Part shown: positions 1 through 6,961 of the stretch, piece after piece
How the letters are laid out: the number at the start of each line of letters is the position of its first letter
Position numbering within the stretch: position 1 is the first letter of the stretch
Assembly (NCBI GenBank): GCA_003529325.1
Contig: DPVW01000463.1
Coordinates: forward strand, 9,256 to 28,849
DNA from: Candidatus Latescibacterota bacterium
GTDB lineage: Bacteria > Latescibacterota > UBA2968 > UBA8231
Reading direction: 5' to 3'
Length of the DNA stretch: 19,594 nt
Notes under the pieces: generated by a model
What the model was told of the DNA's origin: nothing
Database searches by the model: none
The model's input: the letters and a program-made list of their open reading frames with translations, nothing else
Position numbers and translations under genes: made by a program

Positions 1-54
1 GGCTGCCGCCGCGGTCCCGGCAGCGATCAGCGTGATAACGATCCAGCTTTTCAT
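1..54 (-). CDS. N-terminus of an exported protein, cut by the window edge
   Basis: Only the first 18 codons are present. They read M-K-S-W followed by a hydrophobic, alanine-rich stretch, which is a typical signal-peptide start. The ATG (54-52) overlaps the TGA of the LpoB-like gene (53-51) in an ATGA arrangement, so the two are almost certainly translationally coupled and co-transcribed. The mature protein lies outside the window, so its function cannot be named. In Gammaproteobacteria a YcfL-type periplasmic protein often sits beside lpoB, but nothing visible here tests that. Confidence 0.6.
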   Translation of the reverse strand, partial: MKSWIVITLIAAGTAAAA

Positions 55-656
55 AGTCCGATGCCCTTCTTCTTGAAGGCCTTGGTGATCTCCTTATGGT
101 CCGTCCAGATGATCTCCGTCGTCTCGATATCGGTCAGCTCAAAGGTCGTCTTGTAGTAGACGAGCTTGTCATTGCCCACCTGCTGCACATTCGACGTGAT
201 CACCGTGCCCAACATATACCGTGCCGCGCGCTGCTTGCCCGGGCCTGTTGCCTGGTTTGGATCGACATAACCAGAGCCCTGATACTCGTACTCCTTGGCG
301 ATCTCCTCGCGTGCCGCCTTGTCGAGAAAGGTGAATTCGCCGCTGTTGATCAGCGCCGTCTTTACGTGATCGTAAAGGGACTGCAGATCGATATGCTCCG
401 TCGTCCGATTTTTCGGCGTCTCCAGGATCACCACCGGCTTGTCCAGGGCGTCACGCTGCTTCCACGCCCCGAGGGACTCGATGACCTTCTTCGCCACCAG
501 CTGCATGTCATTCTGGTTCCAGCGGTCATCGAGCATCGTGATCTGCTCAGGATCCTCGTAGGTACCCCGTGTGAAGGCCCGTGGTCCGGCGCAGGCAGAC
601 AGAGTTGCTGCGGCAACGGCCAGTATGGCGAGTTGGATCGCTCGCATTTTCATCAT
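51..656 (-). CDS. LpoB-like lipoprotein (penicillin-binding protein activator family)
   Basis: Resembles the LpoB family, outer-membrane lipoproteins that in Enterobacteria reach through the peptidoglycan to stimulate the synthase PBP1b. The N-terminus is a lipoprotein signal with lipobox L-S-A-C (Cys about residue 21-22). The body carries family hallmarks: an N-terminal D-D-R-W-N-Q-N-D block, a central V-V-I-L-E-T-P-K-N-R strand, and a C-terminal L-T-D-I-E-T-T-E-I-I-W-T-D motif like the LpoB 'LTDleTGeivW'. About 200 residues is normal for the family. Several in-frame ATGs lie between 680 and 647; I prefer 656/653 because they put a short basic n-region directly before the hydrophobic core. 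It is third or fourth in a minus-strand operon and overlaps the next gene by ATGA. Family membership is fairly secure; the PBP1b-partner role is inferred and may not hold outside Gammaproteobacteria. Confidence 0.82.
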   Translation of the reverse strand: MMKMRAIQLAILAVAAATLSACAGPRAFTRGTYEDPEQITMLDDRWNQNDMQLVAKKVIESLGAWKQRDALDKPVVILETPKNRTTEHIDLQSLYDHVKTALINSGEFTFLDKAAREEIAKEYEYQGSGYVDPNQATGPGKQRAARYMLGTVITSNVQQVGNDKLVYYKTTFELTDIETTEIIWTDHKEITKAFKKKGIGL

Positions 657-686
657 TTCTCTCATCTCTCTAAATCGCAAAGGGGA

Positions 687-1523
687 TCAGTCCCACTCGC
701 AGTCGAAATGCGAACGCTCCAGGTGCCAGGTGCCGGGCAGCATCGCATCTTGCCGATTCAATACCTGCAGCGAGCAACGGCTCTGCAGCGAACTGGCGGG
801 GTAGTTGAAGGTGAATTCTTGCGCCGCCTTGCGGTCCGCCGCCGGGATATCGGCTACGGTGTAAATATCAGGACGGGTCGAGGTAAACACCAAGGCACGC
901 TTGCTGCCGTGCACTTTCAGCGGCACGCGGGCGACGAAACTGGCACGCCGCACGCTTTTTGGCAGCAGCAGATCGGTGTTATCCATCTGTGTGCGAGTGG
1001 CGCGACCAAGTCCCTCCTGCAGGTTGCCAAAGAACACTCTGTCGCGATCGCCGTCGGGAATAATGAGATAGAGATATCCCTTGCGCGCCTGGGTGGAGAC
1101 GGCGCCGGCACCGCCAAGGCCCTCGAAATCCATCTGGATTGTCAGGTCGAGCGCGCGATTCGGCGCCAGTGAGTGGAGCGACATGCCCTGGATGACGCCC
1201 TCGGATACCCCGCTCTGCTTGAGGCGGATCAAGGAGGTGACGGAGGCATCGCATGCACAGCGCCGCTCCTGCATCATTTTGATGACGGCGGCATCGGTGA
1301 ATTCCGCATCGTGTAACCGAATTACGTCATCCAGCGTCAGCGGCAGCTGCGCCGACCGCTCATAGAGAGGGGGCAACGCGCCACCTTGCCAGTCGACGAT
1401 GTTGAACACGGCGCCTGCCGGCATGGCGCGACGACCGACGGCATCCTCCGCCGATGGCTGGGCCGACAACGACCACGCCGCCATGAGGGTTAACGCCACC
1501 GCGAATCCTTGCACTCTTCTCAT
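687..1523 (-). CDS. Exported protein of unknown function with two short helical repeats
   Basis: Not recognised. The 278-residue product starts with a clean signal peptide (M-R-R, hydrophobic core, cleavage likely after L-S-A around residue 21). Residues about 61-85 and 95-118 look like two copies of one helical motif: 'D-V-I-R-L...A-E-F-T-D-A-A-V-I-K-M-M' and 'T-S-L-I-R-L...S-G-V-S-E-G-V-I-Q-G-M'. The pattern 'L-x-x-x-G-v-s-x-x-v-I-x-x-M' is common in short two-helix modules of bacterial envelope proteins. Two cysteines (C-A-C) lie between the copies and two more lie near the C-terminus, so disulfides in the periplasm are possible. The C-terminal half looks beta-rich. The gene lies between the COG3014-like and LpoB-like genes with gaps of about 30 bp, so a role in the same envelope process is inferred from position only. 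Confidence 0.75.
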   Translation of the reverse strand: MRRVQGFAVALTLMAAWSLSAQPSAEDAVGRRAMPAGAVFNIVDWQGGALPPLYERSAQLPLTLDDVIRLHDAEFTDAAVIKMMQERRCACDASVTSLIRLKQSGVSEGVIQGMSLHSLAPNRALDLTIQMDFEGLGGAGAVSTQARKGYLYLIIPDGDRDRVFFGNLQEGLGRATRTQMDNTDLLLPKSVRRASFVARVPLKVHGSKRALVFTSTRPDIYTVADIPAADRKAAQEFTFNYPASSLQSRCSLQVLNRQDAMLPGTWHLERSHFDCEWD

Positions 1524-1550
1524 AATTTCCCAGTCTCCTGTAGCGACCCT

Positions 1551-2945
1551 TTAGCGAAAGCTGCGCCAGCTGAGAAACAGCGGCCCGTCACCGTTGGTCT
1601 CCAGATCGGTGAAGGCATGCTGATCGATGACGGACCCTTCTGTGTTGATAAACTCCAGAACCACACTTGTCGTTCCCGGTGGTATGGCTGCACGCGCCAT
1701 CCAGATGGTCTGCGGCAAGGACACCCAGCTGCGTGTATCCGCCGCTTCGGTGCCGGCGCCAAAGAGATTGACCAGAATGCCGAGAAACTCATTCTCGTCC
1801 TCCGCCTTCTTGGTGGCCACCCACTTGGCGATGGCTCGAGCCGCCGTACGGAGGAGGATGGAATCCTCCTTCTGTTGCAGCGATTTGGCGGCGATGGCAT
1901 CGAGGTCTTCCACCAACCAACCCCGGCTCACTTGGTCGCCGATACGCAACCGAACGCCGGTGACTGAACTGCGCCCTGGCTCGAACACCGGTAGGGCGAC
2001 ACGGAGCCAGTACTTCACCTTCCCACTGTGGTAGAGGTGGGGGTTGTGGTAGCGGCTGACCATGCGATCGGAAACGACCCAGACATGGGCGGCATTTTCA
2101 TTTTCCATGATCGGCAGGCTGAGTTCCTGTTGCCCTTTGCGGCCGACGAAACCACTCTCGGCGAAGACTGTCACCGTGCCCACCGTGGGCGCCGGAACCT
2201 TGCTCGCATAGGCATCCAGTCCCCAGCGCGCCTGCAGATCCTGCCACTCCTGGAGAAAGTCGAGATGCCTGGTCGTGCGTTGCAGATCTGTCGCCAGCGG
2301 CGCCGGTGGCGTGAAACCGAACTCCTTCTCGTAGGCGGCGTATCCCTTGGCGGCATCACGGTAGGAGATGTAGGCGTCGTTCACCTCGTCGGCAGCCTCG
2401 AAGAGGTGACCCGTGAGGTACTGCAGAAAGGCGTCATTCTTATAGCTGAGTTTGACTTCAGAGGCCTGTGCAAAATCAGCGAGTCGAAGATTTGCCTTGC
2501 GACCCTCTACCAGGGCTTCTTCCAATGCACCGAGACGCAGGTAGTTGAGAGCTCGGTAGTAGTGGATGAGGACGCGCTCGAACTCCTCGCCGCTGTAGGC
2601 CCGGATTGCGTCGTTTGTCAACAGGGAGGCGATCTCACGGCTCACCGAACGGGTGGAATTCTTATCGATCAGTCGTTCGGCGCGCGCGAACTGGTTATTG
2701 GACGCTTGCCAGTCACCGGCGTAATGCAGCAGCAGCCCTTTCTCCACTCGGTAGAGGAACAGATTGGTGCTCCCCGAGGGCTTTTCCAGCTTCTCCAGGG
2801 CGCCCGCCCAATCCCGGTTCTGCATGCGACCAAGACTCTTGCCCATATAACGGGCATACCCGGCTGCACAGCCGACAACGCCGATACCGAGCAATAGAGA
2901 CACGGCGAGCCACCACCTACCCCCCAGCCTTCCCCTCCCCTTCAT
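1551..2945 (-). CDS. COG3014-like TPR lipoprotein
   Basis: A 464-residue exported protein resembling the uncharacterised COG3014 family, which in other Gram-negatives is found beside lpoB-like genes. The N-terminus is basic (M-K-G-R-G-R) followed by a hydrophobic segment ending V-V-G-C, a plausible though imperfect lipobox. The N-terminal half (about 40-220) is helical and TPR-like, with motifs such as 'Y-Y-R-A-L-N-Y-L-R-L-G-A-L-E-E-A-L-V-E-G-R-K-A-N' and 'F-L-Q-Y-L-T-G-H-L-F-E-A'. The C-terminal half looks beta-rich and ends in R-S-F-R. A TTG twelve bases upstream is also in frame; I chose the ATG at 2945. Gaps of 22 bp to the sialidase-fold gene and 27 bp to the next gene support an operon. 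The molecular function is unknown; a scaffold role in the envelope is inference. Confidence 0.78.
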   Translation of the reverse strand: MKGRGRLGGRWWLAVSLLLGIGVVGCAAGYARYMGKSLGRMQNRDWAGALEKLEKPSGSTNLFLYRVEKGLLLHYAGDWQASNNQFARAERLIDKNSTRSVSREIASLLTNDAIRAYSGEEFERVLIHYYRALNYLRLGALEEALVEGRKANLRLADFAQASEVKLSYKNDAFLQYLTGHLFEAADEVNDAYISYRDAAKGYAAYEKEFGFTPPAPLATDLQRTTRHLDFLQEWQDLQARWGLDAYASKVPAPTVGTVTVFAESGFVGRKGQQELSLPIMENENAAHVWVVSDRMVSRYHNPHLYHSGKVKYWLRVALPVFEPGRSSVTGVRLRIGDQVSRGWLVEDLDAIAAKSLQQKEDSILLRTAARAIAKWVATKKAEDENEFLGILVNLFGAGTEAADTRSWVSLPQTIWMARAAIPPGTTSVVLEFINTEGSVIDQHAFTDLETNGDGPLFLSWRSFR

Positions 2946-2967
2946 ACCGTGATCCAATCCATTGCGC

Positions 2968-3987
2968 CTAAAGCGTCAGCTGAGCGAGGTAGATGTCACT
3001 CGGTGTGGGGGGTTGAGTGGGCAACGGCAACCGTTCGTGTTGTGAGTAATAACTCATCAGGATGGCTTTTCTATCAGGTGCCAAGGCCAATCCACAGTAG
3101 GAGCAATCACGCCCACTGGGCAAGGTGAGCAGATGATTGGCACGCATCCCATCGATCTGCCAGACACTCGTATGATGCCCTGCCGGGTCATGTCGTTCCC
3201 CAACCGAGGTATAATAGCCCTCGGGCAGGTCGCTTTCCTGCGATCGTCCGGCGACGATCCAGTGCCCGTCGCCTGTCTGCAACATCGCCGGTGCGTGGAT
3301 CATGACCCCCAGATCGTGCCAGGCCCAGTTGTGATAGGGGGCGACACTGACACCGAGCCACGAATGATGATCCGGCTCGAGGGTGCGTACTACAGAATGC
3401 AGGACTCCGGGTTCCGGCGCATAGAGCACGGGCTCCCCCGGTCCCCCGCCGGAGCGCATTTGGGTGACGAGGCGCCAGTCCAACAGGTCCTCGGAACGCA
3501 ACAGATGGACGGTACGCATGTCGCGATCATCGCGACGACCGAAGTGATAGGCAGCACACCAATAGGCGCCATCGGCGGCGAGCAATCGCCAGAGCCAGTA
3601 GTTGACGCCATAGAGCTGCCGCGGTGTCGACCAGCTTGTCCCGTCCCGAGTCACGGCGACATGCGTGATCAGATCGTGCGTTGTGTCCGTCAGCGACCTC
3701 GTCGTGCGCCAACGGGGCACCCAGGTGCCGAAGCTGACGGCGAGGCACTCGGCGGTGGCCAGCAGCTTCGGATCGCGGTCGTCACCCCCGGTATCGAAAC
3801 TCACAACCTGCTCCCACTCGGTCAGATCTGTCGAGCGCAGGAGGATGACATTTCCAGGGGGGTCGATCCCGTGACTCTGAGCCTGGCGATAGCCGAGATA
3901 GTAGTGGCCGCGCCAGTACGTCAGATCGGTGAAGGCGTTGTGATAGCCGTCGGCGACGACCTTCTGCAACGAATTCAACTCAGCCAT
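2968..3987 (-). CDS. Sialidase/glycosidase-fold beta-propeller protein
   Basis: A 339-residue protein with recurring blade-like motifs: 'L-L-R-S-T-D-L-T-E-W', 'V-A-V-T-R-D-G-T-S-W', 'L-L-R-S-E-D-L-L-D-W'. These resemble the Asp-box/'S-x-D-g-x-x-W' turns of sialidase and five-bladed glycoside hydrolase propellers. Candidate acidic active-site residues exist (D-D-R-D-P-K in blade 2, G-G-P-G-E-P in blade 4), but I cannot assign a substrate. There is no signal peptide, so the product should be cytoplasmic, unlike most secreted sialidases. It is the first gene of the leftward operon and is divergent from the Gfo/Idh/MocA gene across 82 bp. That gap carries the two-part element also found upstream of the ceramidase-like gene. 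Fold assignment is moderately secure; enzymatic activity is unproven. Confidence 0.7.
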   Translation of the reverse strand: MAELNSLQKVVADGYHNAFTDLTYWRGHYYLGYRQAQSHGIDPPGNVILLRSTDLTEWEQVVSFDTGGDDRDPKLLATAECLAVSFGTWVPRWRTTRSLTDTTHDLITHVAVTRDGTSWSTPRQLYGVNYWLWRLLAADGAYWCAAYHFGRRDDRDMRTVHLLRSEDLLDWRLVTQMRSGGGPGEPVLYAPEPGVLHSVVRTLEPDHHSWLGVSVAPYHNWAWHDLGVMIHAPAMLQTGDGHWIVAGRSQESDLPEGYYTSVGERHDPAGHHTSVWQIDGMRANHLLTLPSGRDCSYCGLALAPDRKAILMSYYSQHERLPLPTQPPTPSDIYLAQLTL

Positions 3988-4001
3988 CTACATGGATCCT
4001 A

Positions 4002-4043
4002 TCTGGTGAACATACCGTTGGCACTGTCCTGGGTTGCTGGAAA
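4002..4043 (-). promoter_or_regulatory. Two-part conserved upstream element, copy A
   Basis: Read on the minus strand: TTTCCAGCA (4043-4035), 20 nt, then TATGTTCACCAGA (4014-4002), ending 15 nt before the ATG of the sialidase-fold gene. The same 9-mer and 13-mer, 19 nt apart, lie 18 nt before the ceramidase-like gene (10308-10268). TATGTT could serve as a -10 box, but no -35 consensus lies 17 nt upstream in either copy. An activator-dependent promoter, an alternative sigma factor or an operator are all possible. The identity is directly visible; the function is inferred. Confidence 0.5.
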
Positions 4044-4045
4044 AT
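4018..4045 (+). promoter_or_regulatory. Putative sigma-70 promoter for the Gfo/Idh/MocA gene
   Basis: TTGGCA (4018-4023; 5 of 6 to the -35 consensus), a 16 nt spacer, and GAAAAT (4040-4045; 4 of 6 to the -10 consensus). This would start transcription around 4052, about 18 nt before the ATG at 4070. It overlaps the shared two-part element on the other strand, so both divergent genes could respond to one factor. Pattern match only. Confidence 0.4.
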
Positions 4046-4069
4046 AGGTGTCGCCCTACCCTTCCGCTC

Positions 4070-5128
4070 ATGAACGAATCGAAGGGGATCTCAACCGCAG
4101 TTGTTGGCTACGGTTTTGCCGGCCGTTGTTTCCACTCGTACCTGGTCTCTCTGGCGGCACCAGCGCTGGCGTTGAAGGGTATTGTCTCCAGCCGGGTGGA
4201 GGCCCGGGCTGACATCACCGGGCGTCTTGGGGTGCACGCGTGGGAGCGCTTCGAAGAGGTGCTGAGTGACGACGATGTGGAACTCGTCGTGCTGGCCACA
4301 CCGAATGACCTCCATGCATCGCAGGCGATCGCCGCCCTGGAAGCGGGCAAGCACGTGGTCACCGACAAACCGATGTGCCTCGATGGGGTCGAGGCAGATG
4401 CCATGCTGGCGGCGGCGCAGGCATCTGGACGAATCCTGACCGTGTTCCAGAATCGACGCTGGGATGGCGACTATCTGACGGTGAAACAGTTGCTGGCAGA
4501 GGGTCAACTCGGCGACCTGGTGTATGCGCAGGTGGCGTGGGGGCAGTACGGCGCGCCGCGTTCCTGGCGTGGGGAGGCTCATCGTGGCGGTGGCAAATTT
4601 GTCGATCTCGGGGCACATATGATCGACCAGGCGTTGCAGCTGGTGCCGGCGCCACTTGAACGCGTCTATGCCCGCTTGACGGATGCCGGTCTCGATAACG
4701 ACGTGGAGGACCACGCCCATTGCGTACTCTCCTTCGCCAATGGCGCCGAAATCCACGTCGTCACCTCCTCCCTGGCGCGTATCTCCATGCCACGCTGGTA
4801 TGTGCTGGGCACAGAGGGGGCTTTTGTGAAGAACGGGGTTGACCCACAGGAGCGGGCAATGATCGATGGCAACATCGATGGCGCCACCGAATCGGAGCGC
4901 GACAACTGGCCACGTCTACGGCGTGAGCTCGCCGGACGCTCGACAGAGACGGTGTTCGACGGCGTGCCCGGTCGTTGGCGCTCGTTCTACGAAAATGTCG
5001 CCGCCGCCATCCGCGGCGAAGCGGAGCTGGCGGTGACACCGGCGAGCGTACGCGCCGTGATGGGCGTCTTCGATGCGGCGCGCGAATCGGCTCGAAGTGG
5101 CCAGGCCATCGACATCGCGCCCTCTTGA
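4070..5128 (+). CDS. Gfo/Idh/MocA oxidoreductase, scyllo-inositol dehydrogenase-like
   Basis: An NAD(P)-dependent sugar or cyclitol dehydrogenase of 352 residues, the usual length. The N-terminal Rossmann fold has V-V-G-Y-G-F-A-G (residues 11-18) and a T-D-K-P-M motif with the catalytic Lys at about 100. The C-terminal domain has G-G-K-F-V-D-L-G-A-H-M-I-D (Asp179, His183, Asp186), the family's catalytic Asp/His set. The segment V-F-Q-N-R-R-W-D-G-D-Y-L-T-V-K (125-139) closely matches the 'V-F-H-N-R-R-W-D' block of the IolW/YdgJ scyllo-inositol 2-dehydrogenase branch. I therefore lean to a cyclitol substrate, which would fit with the inositol-phosphate synthase at 10351-11664; this is inference. 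An upstream TTG (4034) is in frame but would give an unlikely N-terminal extension. The stop overlaps the probable start of the RNA methyltransferase. Confidence 0.87.
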   Translation: MNESKGISTAVVGYGFAGRCFHSYLVSLAAPALALKGIVSSRVEARADITGRLGVHAWERFEEVLSDDDVELVVLATPNDLHASQAIAALEAGKHVVTDKPMCLDGVEADAMLAAAQASGRILTVFQNRRWDGDYLTVKQLLAEGQLGDLVYAQVAWGQYGAPRSWRGEAHRGGGKFVDLGAHMIDQALQLVPAPLERVYARLTDAGLDNDVEDHAHCVLSFANGAEIHVVTSSLARISMPRWYVLGTEGAFVKNGVDPQERAMIDGNIDGATESERDNWPRLRRELAGRSTETVFDGVPGRWRSFYENVAAAIRGEAELAVTPASVRAVMGVFDAARESARSGQAIDIAPS

Positions 5129-5703
5129 ACCGTCGCAGCCGTGAGGTCAGCGGCGGCGAGGAGTCCAGCCTCGACGTCCGCAGCCAGGATCTCGACATCC
5201 CCTTCGACGAATACGTCAGACGGTCGAAATTTCCCGTCACCCTCGTGCTCGACAATCTGCGTTCCGCCTTCAACGTGGGCTCGATTTTTCGCACCGCCGA
5301 CACAGCGCGTCTGCAGCAGATCATCACCTGCGGTTACACCGCCCACCCACCCCATCCGCGACTCGACAAGACTGCTCTGGGAACGATCGACTACGTCGAC
5401 ACGACGCATGCTGAGAGCACGATGGCGGCGATCACCGAATTGCAGTCACAGGGGGTTGCTGTGTGGGCGCTGGAGACGACCTCTGCCAGCCTTTCCTACA
5501 CCGAAGTGAGTTACCCGCGGCCCGTGGCACTCGTGCTTGGCAACGAGGCCCTCGGCGTAGAACAGGAAGTCCTCGAGGGCTGTGACGCCTTGGTAGAAGT
5601 CCCCGTCTTCGGCTACAAGAACTCGCTGAATGTCGCTTGTACCGCGGCGGTGGTTGTCTACGAGATCCTGCGCCAGTGGGGGTACGAACCGGAGGACTCG
5701 TGA
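5125..5703 (+). CDS. SpoU/TrmH-family RNA 2'-O-methyltransferase
   Basis: A SPOUT-fold, SAM-dependent ribose methyltransferase. All three family motifs are visible: motif 1 as N-L-R-S-A-F-N-V-G-S-I-F-R-T-A-D (44-59, with the key Asn and Arg), motif 2 as L-V-L-G-N-E-A-L-G-V (136-145 region), and motif 3 as V-P-V-F-G-Y-K-N-S-L-N-V-A (159-171), which forms the knot. Whether it acts on tRNA or rRNA cannot be read from sequence. The open frame extends back to 4975 inside the upstream gene, but that extension is Arg-rich shadow sequence. The TTG at 5125 overlaps the preceding TGA (TTGA) and gives a normal-looking 192-residue protein; no Shine-Dalgarno is evident, consistent with coupling. It ends flush against the convergent TPR gene. 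Confidence 0.88.
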   Translation: MNRRSREVSGGEESSLDVRSQDLDIPFDEYVRRSKFPVTLVLDNLRSAFNVGSIFRTADTARLQQIITCGYTAHPPHPRLDKTALGTIDYVDTTHAESTMAAITELQSQGVAVWALETTSASLSYTEVSYPRPVALVLGNEALGVEQEVLEGCDALVEVPVFGYKNSLNVACTAAVVVYEILRQWGYEPEDS

Positions 5704-6942
5704 TCACCTGGAAAACGGCTCTTTGCAATAGCGTCGGGCCAGGTCATGGCTGCTGTTTTGGTCTGGAAGTTCCAGCACTCGCTTGAAACTGATCGACGAC
5801 GACTCGTGTTGTCCCAGTTCGTCATAAGCCATACCGAGATACAGATTCGCCAGCGCACAATAGCCATTGACAGCCTGCTCGTCGACGCTGTCGCCCAAGG
5901 TGCGCGCCAAGCTATCCGCGGCGGCGAAACTGCGAATCGCGGCGGCTCGACGCCGCTGACGGAAGGCATTCTTGCCGATGTAATACAGCGCTTCGATGTG
6001 GCCTCGGGTGTGATACCCGGCCGCAACTGCCCGGCTGCGCCGTGACACCTCTTCGTACTGACCGATACCCTCGACCCAGCGTCCCAGGGCGATGAGGGTG
6101 CGCGCCCTGTACCGATGAAACAGTGCGTTCTCCGGATACAGTTCGTGCAACTCCACCAGATAGGGCAAGGCTCGGCTGTTGTCCTTTTCGAAGAGACGGT
6201 AGATCTGCGCCATGAAGTACAGCGCTTCGGCACGCGCATAGCGCCCCTGTCTGGCAACCTCCTCAAGCTGCTGTAGACCGAGATCCCGATCGCCGGCGGC
6301 GAGGAACAGCATCACCGGACGTACGATGGGATATTTCTTCGGGATGACGGCGGCGAAGTAGTTGTAGATGCCCTGGCCGAAGAGGATGTCTTTATTCGAC
6401 GGCTCCAACTGGCGACTCTTTTTCAGCAGCGGCAGGCAGCGCAGGCCGTCACGAGCGGCGCCCATGAACTGGTGGCGATCGCCGCGCAGGCGTCCGCGAA
6501 AACCGACGGCGCCGCCCTTGAAGAGAATGGCGTCGAAGTCGTCGGGGTCCCGCTCAAGTCGGCGATCACAGACATCGATACAGCGCTCGAGCAATTCGTA
6601 CAGCGCCTCATCGTGTGAACGATCCTCCAGGTCAATCAGGACCCGCCACCAGCCGACCATGGCGAGAAAGAAGTGACCCGTGGGGTTGGCCGGATTTTCG
6701 GCGATGATGTTCTCGAAGTAATTCTCTGCCGCCAGAAAATGCAGCTGGTAAATCAGATCGATGCCCTGTTGGATGCGCGGATCGGCGGCGCCACGCATCG
6801 TCAGACCACCTTTGGTGGTCGGACCCCCTTCGGCGACGCACGCTTCGGGTCCGCCGATGACGGTACCGAGCACGGTCAGGATCAGGGCGAGACGAGTAAT
6901 GGATGGGTACACTACGTTTTGCTGCGCAATCTCAACCAACAT
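5704..6942 (-). CDS. Exported tetratricopeptide-repeat protein
   Basis: About 412 residues. An N-terminal hydrophobic segment (L-A-L-I-L-T-V-L-G-T-V-I-G-G, ending near A-C-V-A-E) suggests export, possibly with the Cys modified, though the lipobox is poor. The rest is helical with TPR-like units, for example 'Q-L-H-F-L-A-A-E-N-Y-F-E-N-I-I-A-E-N-P', 'A-E-A-L-Y-F-M-A-Q-I-Y' and 'C-A-L-A-N-L-Y-L-G-M-A-Y-D-E-L-G-Q-H'. Such proteins usually act as protein-interaction scaffolds; no catalytic motif is seen and the partner is unknown. The start is uncertain: ATGs at 6981 and 6963 overlap the divergent flavoprotein gene, and a GTG at 6912 would also leave a signal peptide. I chose 6942. Its stop is back to back with the RNA methyltransferase stop. 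Confidence 0.75.
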   Translation of the reverse strand: MLVEIAQQNVVYPSITRLALILTVLGTVIGGPEACVAEGGPTTKGGLTMRGAADPRIQQGIDLIYQLHFLAAENYFENIIAENPANPTGHFFLAMVGWWRVLIDLEDRSHDEALYELLERCIDVCDRRLERDPDDFDAILFKGGAVGFRGRLRGDRHQFMGAARDGLRCLPLLKKSRQLEPSNKDILFGQGIYNYFAAVIPKKYPIVRPVMLFLAAGDRDLGLQQLEEVARQGRYARAEALYFMAQIYRLFEKDNSRALPYLVELHELYPENALFHRYRARTLIALGRWVEGIGQYEEVSRRSRAVAAGYHTRGHIEALYYIGKNAFRQRRRAAAIRSFAAADSLARTLGDSVDEQAVNGYCALANLYLGMAYDELGQHESSSISFKRVLELPDQNSSHDLARRYCKEPFSR

Positions 6943-6961
6943 TGACAAAGGTTTCTTCGCC

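Noticed and set aside
96..1172. 358-codon plus-strand open frame
   Set aside because: It is antisense to the LpoB-like gene and the exported protein, has no family motifs and crosses a gene boundary. It is a GC-codon shadow.
2028..2897. 289-codon plus-strand open frame
   Set aside because: Fully antisense to the COG3014-like gene, with no recognisable domain; a shadow.
6942..6947. Perfect TTGACA as a -35 box for the flavoprotein gene
   Set aside because: It lies only 14 nt before the ATG at 6962, so its -10 box would fall inside the coding region.
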